64,000 nucleotides of DNA from Oleisolibacter albus (GCF_003336875.1 NZ_QGNJ01000013.1:1-64000), one strand, 5' to 3'. Shown: positions 34,954 through 45,203, counted from the first letter of the stretch. A program made the numbers and translations. The notes: generated by a model not told the origin, from the sequence alone.

Positions 34954-36299
34954 CAGAGAACCTCCTCCAGGGCGGCGACCAGCGCGTCCATGTCGTCCGG
35001 GGTGTTGGTCTCGGTCGCGGCCACCAGCAGCAGATGGTCGAGATCCTTGATATCGGGATAGAAGCGGCTGACCGGCACGCCGGCCAGGATGCCCTTGTCC
35101 GCCAGCTTCTCCACCACCTTGGCCGCCTTCTTCGGCAGCTTGACGGTGAATTCGTTGAAGAAGCCGTCGTTCAGCACCTCCACGCCCTTGACCTTGGCCA
35201 GCGTGTCGGCCAGCAGCACGGCGTTGGCGTGGTTGATGCGGGCCAGCGTGCCGAAGCCCTGCTCACCCAGCAGCGACAGATGGATGGTGAAGGCCAGGGC
35301 GCACAGGCCGCTGTTGGTGCAGATGTTGCTGGTGGCCTTCTCGCGGCGGATATGCTGCTCGCGGGTGGACAGGGTCAGCACGAAGCCGCGCTTGCCCTCG
35401 GCATCCAGCGTCTGGCCGCACAGGCGGCCCGGCATCTGCCGCACATACTTTTCGCGGGTGGCGAACAGGCCCAGATACGGCCCGCCGAAATTCAGCGGAT
35501 TGCCGATGGACTGGCCCTCGCAGACCACGATGTCGGCGCCCATGGCGCCCGGCGGGGTCAGCAGGCCCAGGCTCACCACCTCGGTCACCACCACCACGAC
35601 CAGGGCGCCCTTGGCATGGGCGGCATCGCACAGCGCCGTGAAGTCGGACACATGGCCGAACAGCGACGGGGTCTGCACCACGACGCAGGCGGTCTGGTCG
35701 TCGATCAGCGCCGCCAGATCCTCCTTCCCCTTGGGATCCGGGCTGCGGCTGTCGATGGTCATGCCCAGGACGCCGCAGGTGGTCTCGGTGACCTCGCGGT
35801 AATGGGGATGCAGCCCGCCGGACAGGATGGCCTTGGTGCGCCGGGTGATGCGGGTGGCCATCAGCACGGCCTCGGCCGTGCCGGTGGCGCCGTCATACAT
35901 GGAGGCGTTGGCCACCTCCATGCCGGTGATCAGGGCGACCTGGGTCTGGAATTCGAACAGGTACTGCAGCGTGCCCTGCGACACTTCCGGCTGATAGGGC
36001 GTGTAGCTGGTCAGGAACTCGCCGCGCAGCAGCATCTGGTCGACCGAGGCCGGCACATGGTGCTTGTAGGCGCCGGCGCCCAGGAAGAAAGGCACCGACC
36101 CGGCGGTCACATTCCTGGCCGCCAGCCGGGACAGGTGGCGCTCCACCGCCAGCTCGCCCTGGTGGTTGGGCAGATCGGCGATGGGGCCGGGCAGACGGGC
36201 GCTTTCCGGCACGTCGCGGAACAGGGCGTCGACACTGTCCACCCCGATGGTGGACAGCATCGACCGGCGGTCGGCCTCGGTCAGGGGCAGATAGCGCAT
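34953..36299 (-). CDS. gcvPA: Glycine dehydrogenase (decarboxylating) subunit 1
   Basis: 448 residues matching the N-terminal half of the P-protein. It starts [20 protein letters not shown], with [37 protein letters not shown] and [18 protein letters not shown] all typical of GcvPA. It pairs with GcvPB to form the active enzyme. Its ATG overlaps the gcvH stop by one base and its stop overlaps the gcvPB start by one base, so the three genes form one coupled unit. Confidence 0.97.
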   Translation of the reverse strand: MRYLPLTEADRRSMLSTIGVDSVDALFRDVPESARLPGPIADLPNHQGELAVERHLSRLAARNVTAGSVPFFLGAGAYKHHVPASVDQMLLRGEFLTSYTPYQPEVSQGTLQYLFEFQTQVALITGMEVANASMYDGATGTAEAVLMATRITRRTKAILSGGLHPHYREVTETTCGVLGMTIDSRSPDPKGKEDLAALIDDQTACVVVQTPSLFGHVSDFTALCDAAHAKGALVVVVVTEVVSLGLLTPPGAMGADIVVCEGQSIGNPLNFGGPYLGLFATREKYVRQMPGRLCGQTLDAEGKRGFVLTLSTREQHIRREKATSNICTNSGLCALAFTIHLSLLGEQGFGTLARINHANAVLLADTLAKVKGVEVLNDGFFNEFTVKLPKKAAKVVEKLADKGILAGVPVSRFYPDIKDLDHLLLVAATETNTPDDMDALVAALEEVL

Positions 36300-36670
36300 C
36301 ACAGGCTCTCGACGTAGGACTTGTACGCGGCCTCGTCCATCAGCGCATCCAGCTGGGCGGCGTCGGCGATGGTCATCTTGAAGAACCAGCCCTCCCCCAG
36401 GGGGTCGGTGTTGGCCAGCGCCGGATTGTCGACCAGGGCGCCGTTGCCCTCGGTCACGGTGCCGTCCACCGGGGCATAGATCTCCGAGGCCGCCTTCACC
36501 GACTCCACGACAGCGGCTTCCTTGCCCTTGGCCAGCGCCTTGCCCGCATCGGGCACCTCGACGAAGACCACATCGCCCAGCGAGTTCTGGGCATAGTCGG
36601 TGATGCCGACGGTGGCGATTTCGCCGTCGAGCTTGATCCACTCATGGTCCTGGGTGAAACGGATGGTCAT
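36299..36670 (-). CDS. gcvH: Glycine cleavage system H protein
   Basis: 123 residues. The lipoyl-bearing Lys sits in [19 protein letters not shown], and the start [20 protein letters not shown] and end [19 protein letters not shown] are typical. It shuttles the methylamine intermediate between P, T and L proteins. The ATG at 36670 follows GGGGACAGGACC. It lies 119 bp downstream of gcvT and overlaps gcvPA by one base. Confidence 0.98.
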   Translation of the reverse strand: MTIRFTQDHEWIKLDGEIATVGITDYAQNSLGDVVFVEVPDAGKALAKGKEAAVVESVKAASEIYAPVDGTVTEGNGALVDNPALANTDPLGEGWFFKMTIADAAQLDALMDEAAYKSYVESL

Positions 36671-36789
36671 GGTCCTGTCCCCTTTTCCGAGAAGCGTGCC
36701 TGTCAGTCGACCGGGGTTTCTGGATGAACCCCGGCAAATCCGCAGCCGTCGGGGCCGGGGCGGCTGTCCGCCCCCGGCCCCCGCGGCCC

Positions 36790-37905
36790 TCATCCCTTGA
36801 AATAGCGGTGCGGCGCGAAGGGCAGCGCCGCCACCTTGGCCGGCAGCGGCTTGCCGCGCACGATCAGCTGCACCGGCGTGCCCACGGCGGCATGGGACGC
36901 GGCCACATAGCCCATGGCCACCGGCGCGTTGACCGTGGGGCCGAAGCCGCCGCTGGTGATCTCGCCGATGCGGTTGCCGTCCGGATCCTGGATCTCGGTG
37001 TGCTCGCGGGCGGGGGCGCGGCCCTCGGGCTGGATGCCCACGCGCTTGCGCGTCACCCCGTCCTTCAGCTGGGCCTGCACCACCGCGGCGCCGGGGAAGC
37101 CGCCCTCGGCCTTGCGCCGCTTCGAGATGGTCCAGCCCAGCGCCGCCTCGATCGGCGTGGTCGTGGTGTCGATGTCGTGGCCGTAGAGGCAGAGCCCGGC
37201 CTCCAGCCGCAGCGAATCACGGGCGCCCAGGCCGATGGCCTCCACCTCCGGCTCGGCCAGCAGCAGCCGGGCCAGGGCCTCGGCCTCGCCGCCGGCGACG
37301 CTGACCTCGAACCCGTCCTCGCCGGTGTAGCCGGAGCGGCTGACCTGCACGGCGATGCCGCCGATGCGGGTGGCCAGCATCGACATGAAGGGCATGGACG
37401 CCGTCTCCGGCGCCAGCCGGGCCATGACCGCGGCCGCCGCCGGCCCCTGCAGCGCCAGCAGCCCGGCCTCGTCGCCCAGATACTCGATCTCCACGCCCGG
37501 CAGGTTGGCGTGCAGATGCGCCAGATCGGCCGTCTTGCAGGCGGCGTTGATGACGACGAACAGCTCGCTGTCGCTGATCCGGGTGACCATCAGGTCGTCC
37601 AGGATGCCGCCGGCCGCGTTGGTGAACATGGTGTAGCGGATGCGGCCCGGGGCCAGCGCCAGCAGGTCGCCGGGCACCAGCGCCTCCAGGGCACGGGCGG
37701 GATCGGCGCCACGCAGCCGCACCTGCCCCATATGGGAGACATCGAACAGCCCGGCCTTGTCGCGGGTATGCAGATGCTCCTTCAGCACGCCCAGCGGATA
37801 CTGCACCGGCATGTCATAGCCGGCGAAGGGCACCATCTTGGCCCCCAGCGACCGGTGCAGGGCGTTCAAAGGCGTGGAGAGGACGGTATCGGACGAAGAA
37901 CCCAC
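36790..37905 (-). CDS. gcvT: Aminomethyltransferase (glycine cleavage T protein)
   Basis: 371 residues: [54 protein letters not shown] (with the conserved catalytic-region Asp), [15 protein letters not shown] and [20 protein letters not shown] are all family signatures. It transfers the methylene to tetrahydrofolate. The GTG at 37905 is the start because GGGAG lies 9 bp upstream; no ATG exists before SLGAKM. The tandem glycine riboswitch immediately upstream controls this gene and those following. Confidence 0.96.
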   Translation of the reverse strand: MGSSSDTVLSTPLNALHRSLGAKMVPFAGYDMPVQYPLGVLKEHLHTRDKAGLFDVSHMGQVRLRGADPARALEALVPGDLLALAPGRIRYTMFTNAAGGILDDLMVTRISDSELFVVINAACKTADLAHLHANLPGVEIEYLGDEAGLLALQGPAAAAVMARLAPETASMPFMSMLATRIGGIAVQVSRSGYTGEDGFEVSVAGGEAEALARLLLAEPEVEAIGLGARDSLRLEAGLCLYGHDIDTTTTPIEAALGWTISKRRKAEGGFPGAAVVQAQLKDGVTRKRVGIQPEGRAPAREHTEIQDPDGNRIGEITSGGFGPTVNAPVAMGYVAASHAAVGTPVQLIVRGKPLPAKVAALPFAPHRYFKG

Positions 37906-37965
37906 GGGTGCGGCTCCCGGACAGAGGTCATCCCGCCCGGGACCATCCCGCGCAGGCCTGCCCCC

Positions 37966-38172
37966 CTCTGTCCTGGCCCCTGAGAGATTCACGGGGGACG
38001 GTGCCCCGTTTACTCCGTCGGTGGGCTGTCGGCCCGGCACGGATGCCGGCCCCGCCTGCTTTCCAGATGCGCCTACCCCCTGCGGTCCTTCTGCCTGAGA
38101 GTTTCCGGGGGCGGTTGCTCCTTCGGCGCCGGCCACTCCCGCAGGGGGAACGGCCGGTCTCTCCCGCATGGG
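37966..38172 (-). promoter_or_regulatory. Tandem glycine riboswitch
   Basis: Read on the minus strand from about 38172, aptamer 1 has GCGGGAGAGACCGGCC, GCCGAAGGAGCAA and AACTCTCAGGCAGAAGGACC. Aptamer 2, after a short linker, has CATCTGGAAAGCAGGC, ACCGACGGAGTAAACGG and GAATCTCTCAGGGGCC. The CCGAAGGAGCAA and CTCTCAGG pieces are the conserved glycine-binding core. Established role: glycine binding turns on gcvT. Aptamer 2 has a less canonical P1 entry. The end lies about 60 bp before the gcvT GTG. Confidence 0.95.
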
Positions 38173-38258
38173 GTCGTCGGCAATACGGGCGCCACACTAT
38201 CCGATGGCGCCTTGGAGTCAACTGGTCAGACGAACCGGGCAGGCCCGGGCGTCCCGGC

Positions 38259-38783
38259 TCAGCGCTTCTCGTTCATGGCCCGGTTGGCGTCGAGCTGCGT
38301 GGTGTCCAGCTGGAAGCTGACCAGCACCTCGTACCAGCGGGCATCCATGGTCTTGGGCGCGGGAATGACCTGCTGGAAGCGTTCGCGCACCATGCCTGTG
38401 CCGTTGTTCAGCGGCACGGCGCTGTTGAACACCTGCTTGCTCAGCACGTTGCGCTGCGGATCGGTCACCGCCACGAAATACTGCACGGGCACGCTGCTGC
38501 CGGTGCCGTTGGCGGTAATGGTCAGGATGGCGTCCACGGTCACGCCGGTGTCGCTGTAGCTGCAATCGCCCTGGATGTTGGCCAGAAGCGCATCGCCGCC
38601 GGCCTGCTTCACCAGCGCGCCGTCGCGGACGATGCCCAGGTTCGGGCAGCCGGCGATGAACCCGGTGCTCTCGCCGCAGCCGCTGAGCGACAGCAGCGCG
38701 GCACCGGCCAGGGCCAGCGCATGCCACGGCCGGGCGGCTTTTCCGGTCGGCGTTCCTATATTATGGTCGGTGCGGGTTGTCAT
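38259..38783 (-). CDS. Putative lipoprotein, unknown function
   Basis: 174 residues. The hydrophobic signal [19 protein letters not shown] ends in a lipobox (LSLSGC), and Cys near residue 31 would be lipidated. The mature part has [40 protein letters not shown] and [20 protein letters not shown], suggesting a small beta-sandwich of the kind found in alphaproteobacterial cell-envelope lipoproteins. The ATG at 38783 is used although its ribosome-binding site is weak. It is divergent from ispH (143 bp). Confidence 0.8.
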   Translation of the reverse strand: MTTRTDHNIGTPTGKAARPWHALALAGAALLSLSGCGESTGFIAGCPNLGIVRDGALVKQAGGDALLANIQGDCSYSDTGVTVDAILTITANGTGSSVPVQYFVAVTDPQRNVLSKQVFNSAVPLNNGTGMVRERFQQVIPAPKTMDARWYEVLVSFQLDTTQLDANRAMNEKR

Positions 38784-38927
38784 CGAACGGGTGCTCGCCA
38801 GAGTCGATCGGAGATACGTCTGTCCGCCCGCTTTCGGGGGCGCCGTGACAATAGAGAACCAGACCGTGGGGCACAAGCCCGCCCCCGACCGCACCCCGCC
38901 CTTTCCCGCCAGTCATCGGAAGTGTTC

Positions 38928-39878
38928 ATGAGCCAGAAGCCCGCCCTGCACGTCCTCCTCGCCGCCCCGCGGGGTTTCTGCGCCGGCGTGGACCGGGCCA
39001 TCCAGATCGTGGAGGTGGCGCTGGAGAAATACGGCGCCCCCGTCTATGTGCGGCATGAGATCGTGCACAACCGCTTCGTGGTGGAAAGCCTGGAGCGCAA
39101 GGGCGCCGTCTTCGTCAAGGAACTGGACCAGGTGCCGGACGACCGGCCGGTGGTGTTCTCCGCCCATGGCGTGCCGAAATCCATCCCGGCCGAGGCGCAG
39201 CGCCGCAACCTGCTCTATGTGGATGCCACCTGCCCCCTGGTCAGCAAGGTCCACCGCGAGGCCGAGCGCCACCACAAGGACGGGCGCCAGATCGTGCTGA
39301 TCGGCCATGCCGGCCATCCCGAGGTCATCGGCACCATGGGCCAGCTGCCGCCCGGCGCCGTGCTGCTGGTGGAGACGGTGGCCGACGTGGCGGCCCTGCA
39401 TGTGGATGATCCCGACAATCTGGCCTTCGTCACCCAGACCACCCTGTCGGTGGACGACACGGCGCAGATCACGGCGGCCCTGCGCGCCCGCTTCCCGGCC
39501 GTCGCCGGCCCCCTGCGGGAGGATATCTGCTACGCCACCACCAACCGGCAGGCCGCGGTCAAGGCCATCGCCGCCCGGGCCGATGCGCTGCTGGTTCTGG
39601 GCGCGCCCAACAGCTCCAATTCGGTGCGGCTGGTGGAGGTGGCGCGCCAGCATGGCTGCGGCCGCGCCATGCTGGTGCAGCGGGCGGCCCAGATCGACTG
39701 GGACCGGATGGACCGCATCGGCACCCTGGGCATCACCGCCGGCGCCTCGGCCCCGGAAGTGCTGGTGGAAGAGGTGCTGGCGGCGCTGCGCAGCCGCTAC
39801 CATGTCAGCGTGGAGGAGGTGGTGACCGCCACCGAGAGCGTCACCTTCAAGCTGCCGAAGGTGCTGGCGGCGGAATAG
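38928..39878 (+). CDS. ispH: 4-hydroxy-3-methylbut-2-enyl diphosphate reductase
   Basis: 316 residues of IspH, the [4Fe-4S] enzyme that makes IPP and DMAPP in the last step of the MEP isoprenoid pathway. The three cluster Cys lie in [26 protein letters not shown] and [14 protein letters not shown]. The substrate motifs [15 protein letters not shown] and [16 protein letters not shown] are intact. The ATG at 38928 begins [18 protein letters not shown]. In related genomes it is often next to thrB and rnhA; here they are about 9 kb further on. Confidence 0.98.
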   Translation: MSQKPALHVLLAAPRGFCAGVDRAIQIVEVALEKYGAPVYVRHEIVHNRFVVESLERKGAVFVKELDQVPDDRPVVFSAHGVPKSIPAEAQRRNLLYVDATCPLVSKVHREAERHHKDGRQIVLIGHAGHPEVIGTMGQLPPGAVLLVETVADVAALHVDDPDNLAFVTQTTLSVDDTAQITAALRARFPAVAGPLREDICYATTNRQAAVKAIAARADALLVLGAPNSSNSVRLVEVARQHGCGRAMLVQRAAQIDWDRMDRIGTLGITAGASAPEVLVEEVLAALRSRYHVSVEEVVTATESVTFKLPKVLAAE

Positions 39879-39993
39879 ACGGCGGCGGGAGCCGCCGGCC
39901 GGCCGTCCCCGCAGGGGGCTGGCCGGGCCCCCCGCCGCGTCCGGTCGGGATCGCGGCGGGGCATGTGGCGGGACAGAAGGCGGGACCGGACCG

Positions 39994-41676
39994 TCAGGCC
40001 GCCTTGATCGCGCTCAGGAAGGTCTCGACCTGGTGCTTCATGGTCTCGGCCTGACGCGCCAGATCGCCGGCCGCCCCCAGCACCTGGCTGGCGGCGGCGC
40101 CGGACTGGCCGGCGGCCTCGGTCACCTGGACGATGTTGCTCGACACCTCCTGCGTGCCGGTGGCCGCCTGGGAGACATTGCGGCTGATCTCGGTGGTCGA
40201 GGCCCCCTGCTGCTCCATGGCCGCGGCGATGGAGGTGGAGATCTCGTTCACCTGCTCGATGGTCTCGCCGATGGCACCGATGGCCGTGCAGGTCTCGGCC
40301 GACACCTTCTGCACCGAGGCGATCTGGGACGCGATCTCCTCCGTGGCCTTGGCCGTCTGCGAGGCCAGGTTCTTCACCTCGCTGGCCACCACGGCGAAGC
40401 CCTTGCCGGCCTCGCCGGCGCGGGCCGCCTCGATGGTGGCGTTCAGCGCCAGCAGGTTGGTCTGCGCCGCGATGGCCTGGATCAGGTTCACCACATCGCC
40501 GATCTTCTGCGTCGCCTCGGCCAGCCCGGCCACCGTGCCGTTGGTCTGGCGCACATCCTGGGCCGCCTTCTCGGCGATGCTCTTCGACCGCGCCACCTGA
40601 TGGTTGATCTCGGCGATGCTGGCCGCCATCTCCTCGGCCGCCGCCGCCACCGTCTGCACATTGGCCGTGGTCTGCTCGGCCGCCGCCGCCGTGGCCGAGG
40701 CCTGCCGGCTGGTCTCCTCCGACATGGCCGCCAGGCTCTGCGCCGTGGCATCCAGCTCCGTGGCGGCCGCACCGAAGGCCCGCAGCGACTGGCTGGAGGT
40801 CTCGTCGAACTTCCGCACCAGGGCGTCGATGCGGGCGGCGCGGGCGGCCTTGGCCTCCTCCTCCGCCTTCTGCGCCGCCGCCAGACGGTCGGCCTCAATC
40901 AGCCCCTCCTTGAACACCTGCACGGCCTGGGCCATGGCCCCGATCTCGTCGCCGCGCTCGGCACCCGTCACCTCGGCCGTCAGCTCACGCCGGGCCAGAC
41001 GCCCCATCACCGCCGTCAGCTCATGCACCGGCGTCGACACCGTGGACACCGTCACCACACCGGCACCGACCGACAGCACCACCGCCAGGACCAGCGCGAT
41101 GAGGATGCCCATGCTGGCCTGCCCGTCGGCATCCTCGACCTGCCGCGTGGCCTTTTCCCCTTCCTTCTCGTTTAGGGCCACCACTTCTTCCATGGCCGCC
41201 AGCGACTGCTCCAGTTGGGTGCGCATCTCCCCGTTATAGATGGCGAAGGCGCCATCCTTGTCGCCGGCGCGCATCTTCTTCTCCATCTCCGCCGCCTTGG
41301 GCAGGAAGGCGGCCCAGGCCCGGTCGAACCGGTCGATCTGCGGCCGCTCGACCGAGATCAGCGGCTCATAGGCCTTGCGCTGGCTGGCCACGATGTCGGC
41401 CATGGCGGCCATCTTGGTCAGGCGGTCGGCAATCTCGTCCTTGTCATCCGACAACAGGATGAAGGCCTGGTACCGCCGGTAATTCAGCGCCGCCTTCAGC
41501 ATGGCGTTGCTCTTGACCACCGAAGGCAACGAATTTCCGGCCACCACATCGACAGCGGCCCGGATGGTGCTGAGCTGCATGCGGGCAAAACCGCCCAGGC
41601 CCAGACAGATCAGCAGAATCAGACCGAACGTGGCAAAGATCCGGGTCCGGATCGTGAAATCGGTTACATTGACCAT
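39994..41676 (-). CDS. Methyl-accepting chemotaxis protein
   Basis: 560 residues. The first helix ([19 protein letters not shown]) is followed by a periplasmic four-helix-bundle sensor (about 35-185). The second helix is [20 protein letters not shown], then HAMP ([20 protein letters not shown]). The signalling hairpin has [20 protein letters not shown] and [20 protein letters not shown], the CheA/CheW contact tip. The C-terminus is [20 protein letters not shown]. The ligand is unknown. The ATG at 41676 follows a GGGGGGA sequence. No other chemotaxis genes lie nearby. Confidence 0.96.
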   Translation of the reverse strand: MVNVTDFTIRTRIFATFGLILLICLGLGGFARMQLSTIRAAVDVVAGNSLPSVVKSNAMLKAALNYRRYQAFILLSDDKDEIADRLTKMAAMADIVASQRKAYEPLISVERPQIDRFDRAWAAFLPKAAEMEKKMRAGDKDGAFAIYNGEMRTQLEQSLAAMEEVVALNEKEGEKATRQVEDADGQASMGILIALVLAVVLSVGAGVVTVSTVSTPVHELTAVMGRLARRELTAEVTGAERGDEIGAMAQAVQVFKEGLIEADRLAAAQKAEEEAKAARAARIDALVRKFDETSSQSLRAFGAAATELDATAQSLAAMSEETSRQASATAAAAEQTTANVQTVAAAAEEMAASIAEINHQVARSKSIAEKAAQDVRQTNGTVAGLAEATQKIGDVVNLIQAIAAQTNLLALNATIEAARAGEAGKGFAVVASEVKNLASQTAKATEEIASQIASVQKVSAETCTAIGAIGETIEQVNEISTSIAAAMEQQGASTTEISRNVSQAATGTQEVSSNIVQVTEAAGQSGAAASQVLGAAGDLARQAETMKHQVETFLSAIKAA

Positions 41677-42113
41677 CGAAATCCCCCCAACCTTCTGTTA
41701 ACTTCCCACAGTTCTATACCTTTCGGTTTAGTCCATTTGAGAGTCAATCTATACCGATGCCCACGGATTCCATGGCCAGAATCGATAATTTTATAATTTT
41801 ATTGCTTGAAATTTGAAATTTATGAACATTTCGGAGGTCCGATTTTCCGACTCTTTTCATTAGATAAATACCGAACCTAAACCGTGACAGCGGCTGTTCA
41901 TCGAGTCGGACCGCAGAAATGGCCGGGTTTTGTCTTTCATTGACGCAGTAAACCTACAAAAGCACTCTTTTGACCGCCGCAGACGGATTTCCGGCCACCA
42001 CCAGGTTTCCGAATGGTTAAAAATGCCCGCACCCCGCCCCCGGTGCGGGCTGGCGCAGGGGCTGGTCACGCGGGATGCTCTTGACGCAGAACTGGGCGGC
42101 CAGGGGGCGCCGA
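41677..42113 (-). other. AT-rich intergenic region upstream of the chemoreceptor
   Basis: About 440 bp. Bases 41770-41890 are markedly AT-rich (AATTTTATAATTTTATTGCT) against a very GC-rich background, so the chemoreceptor promoter or a horizontally acquired remnant may lie here. The far end holds the terminator of the AraC gene. Short reading frames exist on both strands but none has a ribosome-binding site or recognisable product. Confidence 0.55.
42018..42050 (-). terminator. Rho-independent terminator of the AraC-type gene
   Basis: The stem GCCCGCACC / GGTGCGGGC has an 8-nt loop and is followed on the minus strand by ATTTTTAA. It lies about 65 bp past the stop codon of the regulator at 42114. 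Confidence 0.85.
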
Positions 42114-43043
42114 TCAGAACTTTGGTCCGGTGCGTCGTGGCCGCCGGTCCGCGTCGCCTCCCGATCGGTCCGCACGCCGGGATGATGTGACGGACCTTGC
42201 ACCGGGGGCCGGCTTGACCGATGCCCCTTCCCCTCCGGAACCGGGCTTCACGCGGGGCGGGTCCGGCACGGCGCCGCCACTGAAATAGGCCGACGGTGTG
42301 ACACCGAGCATCCGCTTGAACAGCGCGATGAAGGCGCTGACGCTGTCATAGCCCAGGTCGAAGGCCACATTCGTCACCGGCGCTCCGTCGGCCAGCAGCT
42401 CCAGCGCGCGCATCAGCCGGGCCCGTTGCCGCCACACGGTGTAGCTGTAGCCGGTTTCGACCACGAAGCGGCGGCTCAGCGTGCGCTCGGACACGCCGGC
42501 CCAGGCCGCCCACGCCCCCATGTCGCGCCGGTCCCCGGGGTCCTTGAGCAGGGCGCGTGCGATCCGGACAAGGCGCTGATCGACCGGCATCGGCAGATTG
42601 AAGGGCTCGATGGGGGCAGCCCTCAGTTCATCGAGAAGCACCATGGCAAGGCGCCACTGCGCCTCGTCCATCTCCTGTCCTTGCCAGCCGGAGACCCGGA
42701 TGACCGCTTCCTGCAACAGTCCCGAGACCTTGATGATGCAGGGCCGGTCCGGAAGCGTCGCGCAGGCCGTGTCCGCGATATAGCAGCTCCACCCCTCCAC
42801 CGCGCCATGGGTGTAGCCAAAGTGCCGCTGATGGGGAGGAAGCCAGACCGCATGGCCGGCGGGAACCACCCAGGTGCCCGTCTCGGTGCCCATGGTGATC
42901 AGCCCGCGGCGCTGGCCGCAAAGCTGGCCGCGCCGATGGCTGTGCATTCCCAGTTCGCCATATTCCGCTCGCGTGTCGTAGACCGCGATGATGACCGGTT
43001 CGCGTGAATCGGCGGCAACAAGGGCGAACTTTTCCTCAAGCAT
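42114..43043 (-). CDS. AraC-family transcriptional regulator
   Basis: 309 residues. An N-terminal cupin sensor has YGELGMHSHRRGQLCGQRRG and WVVPAGHAVWLPPHQRHFGY. The C-terminal double helix-turn-helix (about 165-262) has WAAWAGVSERTLSRRFVVET and VAFDLGYDSVSAFIALFKRM, ending LGVTPSAYF. After that comes an unusual 50-residue basic, low-complexity tail. It is divergent from the FMN-binding flavoprotein gene, with 95 bp between the starts, so control of that gene is likely (inference). Confidence 0.93.
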   Translation of the reverse strand: MLEEKFALVAADSREPVIIAVYDTRAEYGELGMHSHRRGQLCGQRRGLITMGTETGTWVVPAGHAVWLPPHQRHFGYTHGAVEGWSCYIADTACATLPDRPCIIKVSGLLQEAVIRVSGWQGQEMDEAQWRLAMVLLDELRAAPIEPFNLPMPVDQRLVRIARALLKDPGDRRDMGAWAAWAGVSERTLSRRFVVETGYSYTVWRQRARLMRALELLADGAPVTNVAFDLGYDSVSAFIALFKRMLGVTPSAYFSGGAVPDPPRVKPGSGGEGASVKPAPGARSVTSSRRADRSGGDADRRPRRTGPKF

Positions 43044-43138
43044 GGCGTAAACCCGCTAACAATTGGCCGCGATAGCTTAGCGGCGCCTTTTATCCGGCGC
43101 TAGAGTGCGCCGGACAGGAGAAAGACTGGAGCAAGCCC

Positions 43139-43765
43139 GTGACCGAACAGCCCCCGCCGTCTGTCGCGCCCGACCTCGATCGGCTCTATGATCCGCCCGC
43201 GGAGCACATCCAGAAGGCGGTCATGCACGAACTCGCCGCCTTCCATGCCGCCTATCTGGCCAGGGCGACCTTCTTCTGCCTCGCCACCGGGCGCGACACG
43301 GGCCTGGATGCATCGCCGCGCGGCGGCCCGCCGGGATTTGTCAGGATGCTGGATTCCAAGACCATCGCCTTTGCCGACTGGCCGGGAAACAACCGGATCG
43401 AGTCCATGCGCAACCTGGTCGAGGACGACCGGCTGGGAATGCTGTTCCTGTTTCCGGGCCTGGAGGTCTTCCTGCGGATCAACGGGCGCGGGCGCGTCAC
43501 CGACGATCCGGCCCTCCGCGCCAGCCTCGCCGAGGGCGGGAAAATCCCCAAGACGGCGATCCTTGTGACCGTGAACGAAGTGCTGTTCCACTGCGGCAAG
43601 GCCGTGAACAGGGCAAGGCTGTGGGCGCCGGAATCGCGGATCGAACACCGTGCGCTGCCGACCCCCGGCCAGATGCTGGCCGCCATGACCAGGCAGGACG
43701 AGGCCGCGGCCGAGGCCATCGACAAGCGCTATGCCCATGCCGTGCGGTACGATCTGTACGGGTGA
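43139..43765 (+). CDS. Pyridoxamine 5'-phosphate oxidase-family flavoprotein (MSMEG_1061-like)
   Basis: 208 residues with the split-barrel FMN-binding fold. FFCLATGRDTGLDASPRGGP and IAFADWPGNNRIESMRNLVE are diagnostic of the group. RLGMLFLFPGLEVFLRINGR follows, and a helical tail starts near 170. Members reduce or bind flavins and F420-like substrates; the substrate is unknown. The GTG at 43139 has GGAG about seven bases upstream. It is divergent from the AraC-type gene. Confidence 0.88.
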   Translation: MTEQPPPSVAPDLDRLYDPPAEHIQKAVMHELAAFHAAYLARATFFCLATGRDTGLDASPRGGPPGFVRMLDSKTIAFADWPGNNRIESMRNLVEDDRLGMLFLFPGLEVFLRINGRGRVTDDPALRASLAEGGKIPKTAILVTVNEVLFHCGKAVNRARLWAPESRIEHRALPTPGQMLAAMTRQDEAAAEAIDKRYAHAVRYDLYG

Positions 43766-43799
43766 GACCGCATCCCGATGCCCCCCCTGGGTGCTGCTG

Positions 43800-43834
43800 A
43801 AAAAAACGCCCGCACCCTGTCCCAGGTGCGGGCG
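43800..43834 (-). terminator. Rho-independent terminator of the psp operon
   Basis: The stem CGCCCGCACC / GGTGCGGGCG has an 8-nt loop and is followed on the minus strand by TTTTTTT. It is the first such structure beyond pspC. Confidence 0.88.
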
Positions 43835-43955
43835 GAGAAGAGCGGGCCGACGATCCAGTCCGGGGCGGCGCCTCCGGGACAGCGCTCCCGGCACAGCGCC
43901 CCCCGGCACAGCACCCCTGCGCGGCACCTCCGGGTACGGTGCGGCAGGCCGGGGA

Positions 43956-44267
43956 TCAGCGCCCCGGATAATCCGGGGCGCCGCGGTCCCCCCAGCGATC
44001 GCCGCAGCGGCCGAAGACCTCCTCATAGCGGCCCAGCTTGCGCTTCGGCAGGATCAGGGCGGCGACGACATAGGCCAGCAGGGTCGTGCCGGCGAAGAAG
44101 ACCAGGGACAGCACGGCCAGCAGGCGCACGACCCAGGTCTTGATGCCAAGCCACCAGGCCACGCCGGCACAGACGCCGAAGATGAGACCGTTGGCGGGGT
44201 CCTTGCAGAGCTTGCGGCTGCGGGCGGAGCGGGCGATGTGGTCGAACGTGGTCAAAGGGCTCTCCAT
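43956..44267 (-). CDS. pspC: Phage shock protein C (PspC domain)
   Basis: 103 residues with a classic PspC domain. LCKDPANGLIFGVCAGVAWW is followed by the membrane helix VVRLLAVLSLVFFAGTTLLAYV, then LPKRKLG and a short C-terminal tail ending APDYPGR. PspC is an inner-membrane partner of PspA in the envelope-stress response. It lies 56 bp downstream of pspA. The codons near the stop form a perfect 23-bp palindrome (43959-43981). Confidence 0.93.
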   Translation of the reverse strand: MESPLTTFDHIARSARSRKLCKDPANGLIFGVCAGVAWWLGIKTWVVRLLAVLSLVFFAGTTLLAYVVAALILPKRKLGRYEEVFGRCGDRWGDRGAPDYPGR

Positions 44268-44323
44268 CGAAGGCGGTGATATCGGGCGAACGGGGGTGCA
44301 AGGGGATCGGGCAAAGCCGGCGG

Positions 44324-44989
44324 TCAGCCGCCGGCCACGCGGCGGCGCAGCGCCTCCAGGTCGCGGCGGACGCGGTCTTCGGCGTCCAGCGCCGCCAGTT
44401 CCTCTGCCGGGGTGCGCGGGCGCCGGCCCATGGCTTCGACCTCGGCGGCGGCTTCGATCTCGTCGATGCCGCGCTCCAGGTCGGCGCAGCGGGCCAGGGC
44501 CTCGTCCAGGCGGCCATCCTCCAGGCTGGTGCGCACGCGCAGCCGGTCCACCGCCCCGCGGTAACGAGTGCTGAGGCTGCGGCGCCGGGCCTGGGCCTCG
44601 GCCAGCTTGGTCTCCAGCCGGGCGGCATCCTCGCCCAGCTGGCGGATGGCCTGGTTCAGCCGCTCGATCTCGGCGCTCAGCGGCTCGGCCTGGCGCCGCA
44701 GTTGCTCGCGGCTCCACAGGGCGGCGCGGGCCAGATCCTCGCGCTGGTGCGACAGGGCCAGCTCGGCCTTGCGCTCCCACTCCAGCATCGTGAACTCGGC
44801 GGCCTGCCAGCGGGCTTCCAGCGCCTTGCGCTCGGCGATCAGCCGGACCGTGCCGCAGCGCGCATCGGACAGGGCGTCCTCCATGGCGCGGATGGCCTGG
44901 GCCAGGGTCAGTGCCGGATCGTCCGACCGGTCCAGCACCGAGGAGAGATTGGCATTGATCACATCGCTGAGGCGGTTCATCAGGCCCAT
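44324..44989 (-). CDS. pspA: Phage shock protein A (PspA/IM30 family)
   Basis: 221 residues, almost entirely coiled coil. It starts MGLMNRLSDVINANLSSVLD and has DPALTLAQAIRAMEDALSDA, LALSHQREDLARAAL and YRGAVDRLRVRTSLE. PspA assembles as ESCRT-III-like rods that protect the inner membrane and, in enterobacteria, holds the activator PspF in check. The ATG at 44989 is chosen because AGGG lies nine bases upstream and it matches the family start; the ATG at 44998 abuts the ribosome-binding site. Confidence 0.95.
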   Translation of the reverse strand: MGLMNRLSDVINANLSSVLDRSDDPALTLAQAIRAMEDALSDARCGTVRLIAERKALEARWQAAEFTMLEWERKAELALSHQREDLARAALWSREQLRRQAEPLSAEIERLNQAIRQLGEDAARLETKLAEAQARRRSLSTRYRGAVDRLRVRTSLEDGRLDEALARCADLERGIDEIEAAAEVEAMGRRPRTPAEELAALDAEDRVRRDLEALRRRVAGG

Positions 44990-45035
44990 GGCCGTCATCC
45001 CTGGCAGGCGGAAGGGAAGGCTGTGTCGGTGCCGA

Positions 45036-45203
45036 TCAGAAGGCTTCGGCCAGGATGGCCAGCAGCACGGCGGCGGAGGCCAGCACCGGCACCAGCTCGG
45101 CGGCGGTCACCACATCCATGACCTGCTCGAACAGGTCGCTCGTGGCGGAGGTGGCGGCGGTGGTGGCGGCGGCGGCGGAGGTGGTCAGGGTCAGGTCGGT
45201 CAT
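45036..45203 (-). CDS. Small single-helix membrane protein heading the psp operon
   Basis: A 55-residue product starts MTDLTLTTSAAAATTAATSA, continues SDLFEQVMDVVTAAE and ends in a hydrophobic segment, LVPVLASAAVLLAILAEAF. AAGGA lies eight bases before the ATG, and the stop is 46 bp upstream of the pspA start. It lies just below the sigma-54 promoter, so it would be the first gene of the operon. It is not PspB or PspG by sequence. Small size and Ala/Thr richness leave some risk that it is only a leader. Confidence 0.6.
   Translation of the reverse strand: MTDLTLTTSAAAATTAATSATSDLFEQVMDVVTAAELVPVLASAAVLLAILAEAF

Noticed and set aside
41860-42069. Possible 69-residue gene upstream of the chemoreceptor
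   Set aside because: It overlaps the AraC terminator, has no ribosome-binding site and its composition looks random.
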